From assembly GCA_945487035.1 (NCBI GenBank), contig CALYTI010000007.1, positions 1 to 64,000 on the forward strand: DNA of 64,000 bases. Direction: 5' to 3'. The first letter of the stretch is position 1. Each line of letters opens with the position of its first letter. Position numbers and translations under genes: made by a program. The stretch comes from an uncultured Bacteroidales bacterium. GTDB taxonomy: Bacteria; Bacteroidota; Bacteroidia; Bacteroidales; UBA932. Positions 41,766 through 50,970 of the stretch are shown here, in pieces. Under the pieces are notes generated by a model. It saw nothing but the letters and a program-made list of their open reading frames with translations. It was not told where the DNA came from and did no database searches.

Positions 41766-41786
41766 CCCCTCATTTTTGCGCTTTTG
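41754..41786 (+). repeat. Island repeat copy E
   Basis: GAGCAATTTTGACCCCTCATTTTTGCGCTTTTG; 31/33 identical to copy A by eye. Confidence 0.85.
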
Positions 41787-41829
41787 CAGGCGGCAGGCGG
41801 GCAGTTATACAGTTTTTGCAGAAATTTTG

Positions 41830-41837
41830 TAAATTTG
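41830..41837 (+). promoter_or_regulatory. Putative -7 element (TAAATTTG)
   Basis: TAnnTTTG match 30 bp upstream of ATG 41867. Confidence 0.45.
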
Positions 41838-41866
41838 CAGCGATTTGCTAACTAAAACCTGAAATA

Positions 41867-42997
41867 ATGAAACCCATTCTAAAGGTAGTAGAGGGGAAAC
41901 GTGATTTGACAAAATTCATTCACTTCCCGGAAAAACTGTACAAAAATGACAAATGGTGGGTACCGGCACTCATCTCTGACGAGTACAACACCCTCCAGGC
42001 AAGCAAAAATCCGGCATTCGACTACTGCGAAGCCAAACTGTGGCTCGCCCTTGACGAAAAAGGCAATGTGGTCGGACGCGTAGCCGGAATCATAAACCAC
42101 GAAGCCAACAAATGCTGGAACGAACAGACCGCCAGATTCGGATGGATAGACTTCATCGAAGACCAGGAAGTTCTCGACACTATGCTTGCGGAAGTCGAGA
42201 AGTGGGCAGTGGACAAGGGTATGGTCAAACTCAAAGGACCTCTCGGCTTCACAGACCTGGACAAGGAAGGCCTTCTGGTAGAAGGTTTTGAGCAGCTCTC
42301 CCCTTTCACCTGCATATACAATTTCCCTTACTATGGTCCTATGCTCGAAAAGGCCGGCTTCACCAAGGATGCCGACTGGACCCAGAGAATCGTCACCGTC
42401 CCGGATGAATTCCCGAGAATGATGAAACTCGCGGATGCCATTGCTGAAAGGGCAGGAGTGCACGTAGTCCAGATCAAGAACAAGAAAGAACTCCGCAAGG
42501 AAGCCGATTACCTGTTCCGCAAAGTCTACAACGAGACATTCGCACCTCTGTACGAGTTCGCTCCAGTAAATGACCGTCAGATAGACCAGTACATCAACTC
42601 GTACATCACGATATTGGATAAGGACTTCATCAGCATTATCCACGACAAGGACGAGCGCATCGTAGCTTTCGCCATTACCGTACCTTCCCTGTCGAAGGCC
42701 GTGCAGAAAGCCAAGGGACGCCTCTTACCTTTCGGAATCTTCCCTATACTGAAAGCCCTGCACCGCAACGACACCCTCGAAGCCCTGATGATAGGCATAC
42801 ACCCTGATTATCAGAGCAAGGGACTGCAGGTGCTCCTCTTCAAGCAGATTCACGAAAACGTAATCAGGCGCGGGGACATCAAGACTATGATTATGAACCC
42901 TCAGCTCGAAGAGAACGTCAAGGTACAGATGATATTTGACGAATACAATCCTCAGCCGTATATGCGCAGGAGGAGTTATGTAAAAGAATTGAAATAA
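41867..42997 (+). CDS. GNAT-like N-acetyltransferase family protein
   Basis: VGRVAGIINHEANKCWNE...TARFGWIDF; IGIHPDYQSKGLQVLLFKQI. Confidence 0.75.
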   Translation: MKPILKVVEGKRDLTKFIHFPEKLYKNDKWWVPALISDEYNTLQASKNPAFDYCEAKLWLALDEKGNVVGRVAGIINHEANKCWNEQTARFGWIDFIEDQEVLDTMLAEVEKWAVDKGMVKLKGPLGFTDLDKEGLLVEGFEQLSPFTCIYNFPYYGPMLEKAGFTKDADWTQRIVTVPDEFPRMMKLADAIAERAGVHVVQIKNKKELRKEADYLFRKVYNETFAPLYEFAPVNDRQIDQYINSYITILDKDFISIIHDKDERIVAFAITVPSLSKAVQKAKGRLLPFGIFPILKALHRNDTLEALMIGIHPDYQSKGLQVLLFKQIHENVIRRGDIKTMIMNPQLEENVKVQMIFDEYNPQPYMRRRSYVKELK

Positions 42998-43998
42998 TGA
43001 GAGCAGCAATTTACGGAGCCGGTTCCCTCGGAACGATACTCGGCGCATTCATCACAAAAAAAGGAGGTCAGATTGACCTCATCAACCGCAACAAAGCTCA
43101 CATTGCGGCGCTCAAGGCAAACGGAGCTACCGTCACAGGAACCTTGCAGTTCAACCAGAAGGTCACAGCCCTCACCCCTGATGAGATGAACGGCCGTTAC
43201 GACATCATCTTCCTTATGACCAAGCAGTTGCAAAACAAGGAAGTGGTTACCTTCCTGAAGGACTACCTCGAGGACGACGGAGTTCTCGTAACCCTTCAGA
43301 ACGGAATTCCCGAATACGAAATCAGCGAAATAGTAGGTGAAGACCGCGTCCTCGGCTGCACCGTAGCCTGGGGTGCTACAATGGGAGAGCCCGGCACCTG
43401 CGAACTCACATCCTCCCCTGACAGCCTCACCTTCTCACTGGGAAGCCTGAGCAGCAAGCGCAGTGCCCATATGGGCGAAGTCAAGGCCCTGTTGGAAATG
43501 ATGGGACCGGTGGAAATAGATGAGAACTTCATCGGAACCCGTTGGAGCAAGCTCCTCATCAACGCTGCATTCTCCGGAATGAGCGCAGTGTGCGGAAGCA
43601 CATTCGGAGAGGCTGCATCGGACAAGGCATCACGCAAAATCGTGCAGGCCCTCATCAAAGAGTGCATAGATGTCTGCGCCAAGGGCGGAATCCGAATCGA
43701 GCCTATCCAGGGCAAGGATGTAGTCAAGCTTCTGGACTACCACGGACCAATCAAAAAGGCCATATCTTTCGCAATCATCCCTATTGCCATCAAGAAGCAC
43801 GCGCTTCTGAAGGCAAGTATGCTCCAGGACCTTGAGAAAGGCAAGCTCTGCGAGGTGGATGCCATCAACGGCGTCGTATGCAACTATGGCCGCAAAGTGG
43901 GCGTCCCTACCCCTTGCAACGACAAGGTGGTGGAAATACTCCACAAATGCGAAAAGGGTGAGCTCAAACCGTCCTTCGACAATGTAAAGTTGTTCTAA
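42997..43998 (+). CDS. Ketopantoate reductase family (2-dehydropantoate 2-reductase)
   Basis: AIYGAGSLGTILGAFITKKGGQIDLINRN Rossmann motif; TRWSKLLINAAFSGMSAV. Confidence 0.88.
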   Translation: MRAAIYGAGSLGTILGAFITKKGGQIDLINRNKAHIAALKANGATVTGTLQFNQKVTALTPDEMNGRYDIIFLMTKQLQNKEVVTFLKDYLEDDGVLVTLQNGIPEYEISEIVGEDRVLGCTVAWGATMGEPGTCELTSSPDSLTFSLGSLSSKRSAHMGEVKALLEMMGPVEIDENFIGTRWSKLLINAAFSGMSAVCGSTFGEAASDKASRKIVQALIKECIDVCAKGGIRIEPIQGKDVVKLLDYHGPIKKAISFAIIPIAIKKHALLKASMLQDLEKGKLCEVDAINGVVCNYGRKVGVPTPCNDKVVEILHKCEKGELKPSFDNVKLF

Positions 43999-44012
43999 AC
44001 GAAACAAATACA

Positions 44013-45341
44013 ATGGTAAAAGTCAATTTGGGAGGCTGCAGCTCCTTCGTAAAAGATGCAGATTATAAAGCTTATGTAAACAAGGCCTTAGAGGCATTTG
44101 ACACACTTCAGGCAGAAAACGGTGCCGGAAATGACTTCCTCGGCTGGAAAACTCTTCCGGTCGATGTAAGCGAAGATATCATCAGCTCCTGCGAGCAGGT
44201 CCGCGACAGCTGGAAGGCCAAGGGCGTTGACCTGGTGATTGTCATCGGTATCGGCGGTTCCTATCTTGGAGCCCGCTGCGCCATCGAAGCCCTAAGCCAC
44301 TGTTTCGTGCGCAAGGAGGGTAACCCTCAGGTAGTATTTGCCGGCAACAACCTCAGCGAAGAGTATCTCGCGGAGCTTATGGACCTCGCAAAACTGCGCA
44401 ACACCGCAATCATCGTGATTTCCAAGTCCGGAACCACCACTGAGCCGGCTGTTGCATTCAGAATCTTCAAGGAATATGTGGAGCAGACCTACGGCAAAGC
44501 TGAGGCAGCAGAGCGTATCGTAGCCATCACCGATGAGCACAAGGGCGCTCTCAAGACACTTTCCACCCAGGAAGGCTACAAGACATTCATTGTTCCTGAC
44601 AATGTGGGAGGCCGTTTCAGCGTTCTCACTCCGGTAGGACTTCTGCCGATTTGCGTTGCAGGCTTCGACATCCGCGCAATGCTCAAGGGTGCCGCAGACG
44701 AGCGCGAGTCACTTCTCGTAAAGGGTGAGGACAACAGCGCCGTACAGTATGCCGCAATGCGCAATCTCCTGCACACCGAAGCCGGCAAGGCTGTCGAGAT
44801 TCTGGTGACCTATAGTCCTAAGCTCGTTTACCTCGCAGAATGGTGGAAGCAGCTCTACGGCGAGTCCGAAGGCAAGGACGGCAAGGGCATATTCCCTGCC
44901 AGCGTCAACAACACCGCCGATCTCCACTCAATGGGACAGTTCATCCAGGAGGGCAGCCGCGTGATGTTCGAAACCCTCATCAATGTGGAGAACGCAAACA
45001 GGAGCGTAGTTATTGGCAGCGACGAGCAGAACCTCGACAAACTCAACTACCTCGCAGGCCAGCATGTTGACCACTGCAACGCAATGGCCCAGCTCGGAGT
45101 CAAGGTAGCCCACATCGATGGCGGAGTACCTCAGATGGAAGTCAGCATCGAGCGCATCGACGAGTACAACCTCGGAAGCATATTCTACTTCTTCGAGTTC
45201 GCCTGCGGCATTTCAGCCTATGTGCTTGGCGTGAATCCGTTCAACCAGCCGGGCGTAGAGGCCTACAAGAAGAATATGTTTGCGCTGCTGCGCAAGCCTG
45301 GCTTCGAGGCCGAGACCGAGGCAATACTTAAGAGGATATAA
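44013..45341 (+). CDS. pgi: Glucose-6-phosphate isomerase
   Basis: VIGIGGSYLGARCAIEAL, ISKSGTTTEPAVAFRI, GRFSVLTPVGLLP. Confidence 0.96.
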   Translation: MVKVNLGGCSSFVKDADYKAYVNKALEAFDTLQAENGAGNDFLGWKTLPVDVSEDIISSCEQVRDSWKAKGVDLVIVIGIGGSYLGARCAIEALSHCFVRKEGNPQVVFAGNNLSEEYLAELMDLAKLRNTAIIVISKSGTTTEPAVAFRIFKEYVEQTYGKAEAAERIVAITDEHKGALKTLSTQEGYKTFIVPDNVGGRFSVLTPVGLLPICVAGFDIRAMLKGAADERESLLVKGEDNSAVQYAAMRNLLHTEAGKAVEILVTYSPKLVYLAEWWKQLYGESEGKDGKGIFPASVNNTADLHSMGQFIQEGSRVMFETLINVENANRSVVIGSDEQNLDKLNYLAGQHVDHCNAMAQLGVKVAHIDGGVPQMEVSIERIDEYNLGSIFYFFEFACGISAYVLGVNPFNQPGVEAYKKNMFALLRKPGFEAETEAILKRI

Positions 45342-46323
45342 TAGAGAGCCATCTCGAAATACAAAGGACGCGGGCACGCAGGACCTCATAATCAAGGGTT
45401 TCGGGCGTGTCCGTGCTCTTGTTTGTATTGAGTGTGACACCGGAAGTGAAGACTACGGCAGGAACACCGGCTTCAAGGAAAACCCTCTGTTCCCCTATCT
45501 TGCGGTAGAACAGGCGGGTAAACTTGTCGCTGCGGTAGTAGTCATAGTAGAGCTTGAGGCCAGGCAGACGCGCGCAGGAGCGCAGCGAAGAGTCATACCG
45601 CTCAGCCCCAAGGGCTATGAGGAAGCGGCGGTGCTTCAGTTCGACAGGCGCAAGGGTACTTCCTACAGTATCCAGATTTACCATCAGGCGGATATTGCGC
45701 TTTCCGAGCAGACAAAGCAAATCGCGTGCGCCCGCGTAATCGCTGCTATGGCCGTCGAACGCAACGAAGATAATGCCGTCGCGCGGGCTTGACGGTGCAT
45801 TATGAGCCAGGGAAATCAGTGCCGCAACTCCTGAGGCGTTGGCATCCGCACCCGGGTAGAGGCGCCCGTCCACGGTACCCAGGCCGTCGTAATATGCTCC
45901 CACCACTATCCATTTGCCGGAAGTCCCCGGGATACAGCCTACGACATTGCGTCCCCGTGCTCCCGAAGGCAGTTCAAAGGAATGGAACCACTTTCCTGAG
46001 AAGGGCTGAAGTCCCGCCCTCTCGAAACTGCGCTTGATCCAGGCGGAGCAACGTAAGGCAGCGCTGTCAGCGCTCGCACGCCCCCCGAACTGGGGACTGC
46101 ACAGGGCTTCCACATTCCAGCGGAGGAAGTCCGCACCCATAGCGGAACGGTAGGTCACAGGAGGCATCACATCGAAGTCCCGGGCTGCCATAGGCAGACC
46201 GGAAAGACAGAGCAGCAGGGCTGTCAGATATAATTTGGCTCCAGGTTTCAAATTGGGCACGAAAAATGTTATATTTGCAGGATTGCAAAAATAAGCAAAA
46301 AATGGGAGTTCACGGCAAAACAA
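45328..46323 (-). CDS. M28-family peptidase (start uncertain)
   Basis: VVGAYYDGLGTVDGRLYPGADANASGVAALI; signal peptide internal to the called ORF, so the 5' end is over-extended. Confidence 0.75.
   Translation of the reverse strand: MFCRELPFFAYFCNPANITFFVPNLKPGAKLYLTALLLCLSGLPMAARDFDVMPPVTYRSAMGADFLRWNVEALCSPQFGGRASADSAALRCSAWIKRSFERAGLQPFSGKWFHSFELPSGARGRNVVGCIPGTSGKWIVVGAYYDGLGTVDGRLYPGADANASGVAALISLAHNAPSSPRDGIIFVAFDGHSSDYAGARDLLCLLGKRNIRLMVNLDTVGSTLAPVELKHRRFLIALGAERYDSSLRSCARLPGLKLYYDYYRSDKFTRLFYRKIGEQRVFLEAGVPAVVFTSGVTLNTNKSTDTPETLDYEVLRARVLCISRWLSIISS
46270..46277 (+). promoter_or_regulatory. Putative -7 element (TATATTTG) upstream of the TPR protein
   Basis: TAnnTTTG match 25 bp upstream of ATG 46302. 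Confidence 0.5.
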
Positions 46324-48287
46324 TAAGCAAAGCGCTCGGCCTGATGGTAGGCCTGCTGCTGTGCATTCCCGCTTACTGCCAATGGGACAAGGATGTACTG
46401 CAGTTCAGAGGCAGGCTTGCGCTAAGTGACGGCAAGTATTCACAGGCCATCGAGCAATTCAACATACTGGTAGCCCTTCAGGACAACGACTGCTGGACCT
46501 ACTTCTACAGAGGAATAGCCAAATACAATCTCGGAGATGTGAGGGGCGCCCTTGCCGATTTCGAGAAAAGCGTGGAAATCAATCCCGTATTTACCAACGG
46601 CTACCACTACAGGGCCATCACCAAAAGCCGTCTGGGCGAATACGACGAAGCCCTCAAAGACTTCGAAAAGGCCATCAGCCTGCGTCCCGGCAACAACGGC
46701 ATATATTTCAGCCGGGGAGTAACCTATTTCCTTGCCCAGCGCTTCGACGAGGCTGTTTCCGACTTCGACCGTTACCTGCGGCACGAGCCGAACGACCCTT
46801 CCGCCTACCTCAACAGGGGAGCCGCCCATCTGTATCTCGGAGACACGCTCAAAGCCCTGAACGATTACAACAAAGCCATCAAACTGGACCGCTACGACCC
46901 TGAAGGATACATCAGGCGGGCCCGGCTCAACGCCAAGAGGGAGTTATGGGACGAAGCCATAGAAGACCTCAACATCGCCATAGAACTGGATAAGGAAAAC
47001 ACCTTCGCCTACTACCACCGCGGTCTTATGTATATGGAGACCAGGGATTGGAACAAGGCAATGGCGGATCTCAACAAGGTGCTGGAAAACGAGCCCGGCA
47101 ATGCCCTGACCCTCTACAACAGGAGCATACTCTATATGAATGTAGGCGAATATGAAATGGCTCTGGACGATATGGACAGGGTCATCAATATCAACCCGGG
47201 CAATGTGCTTGCCTACTTCAACAGGGCAGCCTGTTTCATAGAACTCGGCAGATGGCGCAGCGCCCTTGCCGACTACACCAGGGCCATAGAACTTTATCCG
47301 GACTTCGCCAAGGCCTACCAGAACAGGGCCTATGTGGAGAACCATTTGGGAATGCAGAAAGAATCAAAGGCGGACTACGAGACTGCGCGCCGCAAGGTCG
47401 AAGAGTACCAGAAAGGTCTGATTTCCGTAGAGTCATTTGCCGACACCTCGAAACGCTACGGTTCCCTGATCGATTTCGATGCGGACTTCGTAAACAAGAA
47501 CTTCAACGACGAACTGCTGCAGCACAGGGACATAGATATCAGGCTTAGGCCTATGTACAGGGTAGTCATAAGCAACACATCAGATGACAGCAAACTCGCC
47601 TTCTCCAATGCTTACGAGAATCCGAGTGCAGAAGCCTTCTTCAAGACCCTGCCTCTGCCTGCGAGGATGGCTTCTTCCAACGATGCAGGTGTCGCAGGCA
47701 GCAGCCTTGCCGGCTACGAGAAGTCGCGCTCCGACATAGCTTTCCTCTACGGAGTCAAAGCGGTGAAGGACAAACAATACAACCAGGCCCTGAGCCATTA
47801 CAATACGGCTGTGGAGGGCTCTGAAGGCACAAGCAAAGCCTTCTACCTCACCAACAGAGCCGTACTCAAGGCTGAGATGGTGGACTTCATAGCATCCATA
47901 GAAAACAATGTCCAGACCCTGTCAATGGATGACCAGGGCGCCGTAAAGACCAGGGTTAACGACAGGGCCGCAAGGAGCTACGACTACTCAGATGCACTTG
48001 CGGATATGGAAGAGGCCGTCGCGCTCTCCCCTGACCTGGCGTGGATGAATTTCAACCTCGGAAACCTCTACTGTCTGCAGAGCCAGCCGGTAAGAGCTAT
48101 AGAACAATATGACAAGGCCATCAGCGAATACCCGGCAATGGGTGATGCGTATTTCAACCGCGGCCTGGTGCTGATATTCCTCAGGGACAAGGAAAAGGGC
48201 TGCATAGACCTTTCCAGAGCCGGAGAACTCGGTGTCAAGGACGCCTACAGCGTAATCGGCAGATACTGCAAGGAGGCCTTAGAATAG
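46302..48287 (+). CDS. Secreted TPR-repeat protein
   Basis: Signal peptide; many TPRs (e.g. ITKSRLGEYDEALKDFEKAISLRPGNNGIYFSRG). Confidence 0.9.
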   Translation: MGVHGKTISKALGLMVGLLLCIPAYCQWDKDVLQFRGRLALSDGKYSQAIEQFNILVALQDNDCWTYFYRGIAKYNLGDVRGALADFEKSVEINPVFTNGYHYRAITKSRLGEYDEALKDFEKAISLRPGNNGIYFSRGVTYFLAQRFDEAVSDFDRYLRHEPNDPSAYLNRGAAHLYLGDTLKALNDYNKAIKLDRYDPEGYIRRARLNAKRELWDEAIEDLNIAIELDKENTFAYYHRGLMYMETRDWNKAMADLNKVLENEPGNALTLYNRSILYMNVGEYEMALDDMDRVININPGNVLAYFNRAACFIELGRWRSALADYTRAIELYPDFAKAYQNRAYVENHLGMQKESKADYETARRKVEEYQKGLISVESFADTSKRYGSLIDFDADFVNKNFNDELLQHRDIDIRLRPMYRVVISNTSDDSKLAFSNAYENPSAEAFFKTLPLPARMASSNDAGVAGSSLAGYEKSRSDIAFLYGVKAVKDKQYNQALSHYNTAVEGSEGTSKAFYLTNRAVLKAEMVDFIASIENNVQTLSMDDQGAVKTRVNDRAARSYDYSDALADMEEAVALSPDLAWMNFNLGNLYCLQSQPVRAIEQYDKAISEYPAMGDAYFNRGLVLIFLRDKEKGCIDLSRAGELGVKDAYSVIGRYCKEALE

Positions 48288-48294
48288 GATATAT

Positions 48295-50124
48295 ATGAAA
48301 GAATTCTGGAAAATAATCAAAAGATATGTAAGGCCTTATGTGGGCTACCTTGGCGGTTCGGTGCTGCTGAACATTCTGTCCGCAGTATTCAATGTCTTTT
48401 CCTTCTCGCTTCTGATACCGATTCTGAAGATGCTTTTCGACACCTCGGGAGCAAGCTTCGAATTCATTCCCTGGGGGCAGGTGCGCGACTTCGGCGATAT
48501 TACAGGCAATATCTATTACTTTGTGGGCGGCTGGATTGAAACCTACGGACACAGTCGCGTCCTGCTCGGGCTCTGCCTTACCTTCTGCGCCATCACTCTC
48601 ATAAAGACCACCTGCTATTTCGGTTCATCAGCGGTTATGGTACCTATCCGCACAGGCATAGTGAGAGACTTGAGGATGGAAATCTACCGCAAAATACTCT
48701 CTCTGCCAATCGGCTTCTTCTCCCAGGAGAGAAAGGGCGATATCATAGCCCGTATCAGCGGAGATGTGGGGGAAGTCGAGAGCTCAATCACCAGCACCCT
48801 GGATATGCTGATCAAGAACCCTATCCTGATTATCATCTACCTCACGGTGCTGTGCTTCATGTCCTGGCAGCTGACCCTGTTCACCATCATCTTCGCACCG
48901 GTTATGATATTCATTATGAGCCTTATAGGACGCAAGCTGAAGGCCCGCTCCCTGGAGGCTCAGAAATACTGGAGCGACACTATGTCGCAGGTGGAGGAGA
49001 CTCTCGGAGGCCTTCGTATCATAAAGGCTTTTCTGGCTGAGAAGAAGATGGGAGATCGTTTCAACAAGGTTACGGCCGGGATGAAGCGCAAAAACACCCT
49101 TGTAGGAGTGCGCCAGGCCAGCGCCCATCCGGTCAGCGAATTCCTGGGCACAGTGATGATTGCAATCGTGCTTTGGTTCGGAGGTACGCTCATCATCAGC
49201 GAAAGCACAACCATAGACGCCCCTGCTTTCATAGCATATATGACTATACTGTACAGCATAATCCAGCCGATTAAGGACCTTTCGAAGGCAGCTTATGCGG
49301 TACCTAAGGGTCTTGCATCAATGGAGCGTATCGACAAGATTCTGGATGCAGTCAATCCGCTTGAGGAACCTTCCGAGCCTCTGGAACTCGGCAGCTTCAG
49401 GAAGGAAATCCGCTTCAGGGATGTGGATTTCACTTACGACGGAAGCCGTATGATTCTTCAAGGCATCAACCTGACCATAGAAAAGGGCAAGACCGTTGCG
49501 ATTGTAGGTTCGTCCGGAGCCGGAAAGTCCACTCTCGTAGATTTGATTCCACGATTCTATGATGTATGTGCAGGCAGCGTGGAAATAGACGGGAAGGATG
49601 TGCGCAAGCTAAGGCTCGCAGACCTTCGCTCTCTCATCGGCAATGTGAACCAGGAGCCTATTCTGTTCAATGACACCATTTACAACAACATAGCCTTCGG
49701 AGTCGAGGACGCTACCCCTGAGCAGGTCGAGGCAGCGGCAAAGATTGCCAATGCACACGACTTCATTATGGAAAAGCCTCTCGGCTACCAGGAAAACATC
49801 GGCGACCGCGGTTCGAAACTCTCGGGAGGACAGAGACAGAGAATCTCCATTGCCCGGGCCATACTCAAGAACCCGCCTATTCTCATTCTCGACGAGGCTA
49901 CGGCTTCGCTGGATACGGAATCCGAAAGGCTGGTGCAGGAAGCCCTCGACAGGCTTATGTCCACCCGCACTACCATTGCCATTGCACACAGGCTCTCTAC
50001 CGTCAAGAATGCGGATGAAATCATTGTAATGTCCGAAGGCAGGATAGTGGAGAGGGGAACCCACGACCAACTTATTGAACAGGGAGGAATATACAGGAAA
50101 CTATATGACATGCAGTCCCTCTAG
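48295..50124 (+). CDS. MsbA-like ABC exporter (permease-ATPase)
   Basis: TM domain; Walker A VGSSGAGKSTLVDLI; LSGGQRQRISIARA. Confidence 0.94.
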   Translation: MKEFWKIIKRYVRPYVGYLGGSVLLNILSAVFNVFSFSLLIPILKMLFDTSGASFEFIPWGQVRDFGDITGNIYYFVGGWIETYGHSRVLLGLCLTFCAITLIKTTCYFGSSAVMVPIRTGIVRDLRMEIYRKILSLPIGFFSQERKGDIIARISGDVGEVESSITSTLDMLIKNPILIIIYLTVLCFMSWQLTLFTIIFAPVMIFIMSLIGRKLKARSLEAQKYWSDTMSQVEETLGGLRIIKAFLAEKKMGDRFNKVTAGMKRKNTLVGVRQASAHPVSEFLGTVMIAIVLWFGGTLIISESTTIDAPAFIAYMTILYSIIQPIKDLSKAAYAVPKGLASMERIDKILDAVNPLEEPSEPLELGSFRKEIRFRDVDFTYDGSRMILQGINLTIEKGKTVAIVGSSGAGKSTLVDLIPRFYDVCAGSVEIDGKDVRKLRLADLRSLIGNVNQEPILFNDTIYNNIAFGVEDATPEQVEAAAKIANAHDFIMEKPLGYQENIGDRGSKLSGGQRQRISIARAILKNPPILILDEATASLDTESERLVQEALDRLMSTRTTIAIAHRLSTVKNADEIIVMSEGRIVERGTHDQLIEQGGIYRKLYDMQSL

Positions 50125-50518
50125 AAAGGCGCTCCTTCTGTGGAGAATATTGCTGCTGCTCTATCTTGGAGCCGTGGCCTGGGTATGCTTCAGCAAACCG
50201 GACAGCCTGCCGTCGGTACCTCAATGGGATTTCATCATTCCATTCGACAAAGTCGTGCATTTCTGCCTCTTTCTCCCCTTCCCCATAGTTGCCTTTTTCT
50301 CCTTGAATGTCAAAAAGAAGCCTATGCTGGCAGTTTTGGCTTTTCTGCTTATCGGATTAGTTCTCGCGGGATGTACCGAGCTGATTCAGGGGTTCACTGA
50401 GTACAGGAGCAAGGATGTGATGGATTTTGTTGCGGACGGAGCCGGACTTACTGCAAGTTCTGTTCTTTTGGCTCTTTACCTTCTTTTTTCCGGAAAATCA
50501 CGAACTCGTTCATACTGA
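50105..50518 (+). CDS. VanZ family protein
   Basis: DKVVHFCLFLPFPI; ELIQGFTEYRSKDVMDFVADGAG. Confidence 0.85.
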   Translation: MTCSPSRKALLLWRILLLLYLGAVAWVCFSKPDSLPSVPQWDFIIPFDKVVHFCLFLPFPIVAFFSLNVKKKPMLAVLAFLLIGLVLAGCTELIQGFTEYRSKDVMDFVADGAGLTASSVLLALYLLFSGKSRTRSY

Positions 50519-50903
50519 AATTCAGGATACCGGAGAAGCATAGAGCAACGAGGTTACAGATAACCGGGTCCCACTTGAAGGCAACAGCCACACCGTTGAG
50601 AATCAGCATTTTGAGTATGAAAGCGGAAATGCAGGAGAGATTGTATTTCCAGAAATGGCCAAAGAACACACCGGATTTCTTCCTGTTGATTCTGTCTTTC
50701 CAGACATAGAAATATGCAGTCAGATAGTTTACAAATACTGCGCATTCGAAAGAAATGCAGGGAGATACTATATATTGCTCGAAGTGGCTGTCTCCAAACA
50801 AAAAGTGGGTGAGGCACCATAGCACGAAGGTGTCGGTAACAGTACCCAGCAGAGTCGTAAAACTGTACTTTGCTATTTTTGTGAATAAGCCCTTGATATC
50901 CAT
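50448..50903 (-). CDS. GtrA family protein
   Basis: KYSFTTLLGTVTDTFVLWCLTHFLF; C-terminal LNFSMNEFVIFRKK. Confidence 0.85.
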   Translation of the reverse strand: MDIKGLFTKIAKYSFTTLLGTVTDTFVLWCLTHFLFGDSHFEQYIVSPCISFECAVFVNYLTAYFYVWKDRINRKKSGVFFGHFWKYNLSCISAFILKMLILNGVAVAFKWDPVICNLVALCFSGILNFSMNEFVIFRKKEGKEPKEQNLQ

Positions 50904-50955
50904 TTGAGCAGACTGGTTTACAAATATAGTAATTTTTTGTTTCCCAAGCATTTGT

Positions 50956-50963
50956 TATATTTG
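50956..50963 (+). promoter_or_regulatory. Putative -7 element (TATATTTG) upstream of pheA
   Basis: TAnnTTTG match with a very short predicted leader to ATG 50971. Confidence 0.45.
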
Positions 50964-50970
50964 TAACCTT

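Noticed and set aside
34331-41786. Classical integron attC array
   Set aside because: Repeats are ~33 bp, lack a consistent GTTRRRY/RYYYAAC pair across copies, and no integrase is visible in the window.
45280-45792. 170-aa plus-strand ORF after pgi
   Set aside because: Antisense to the M28 peptidase gene, which has family motifs.
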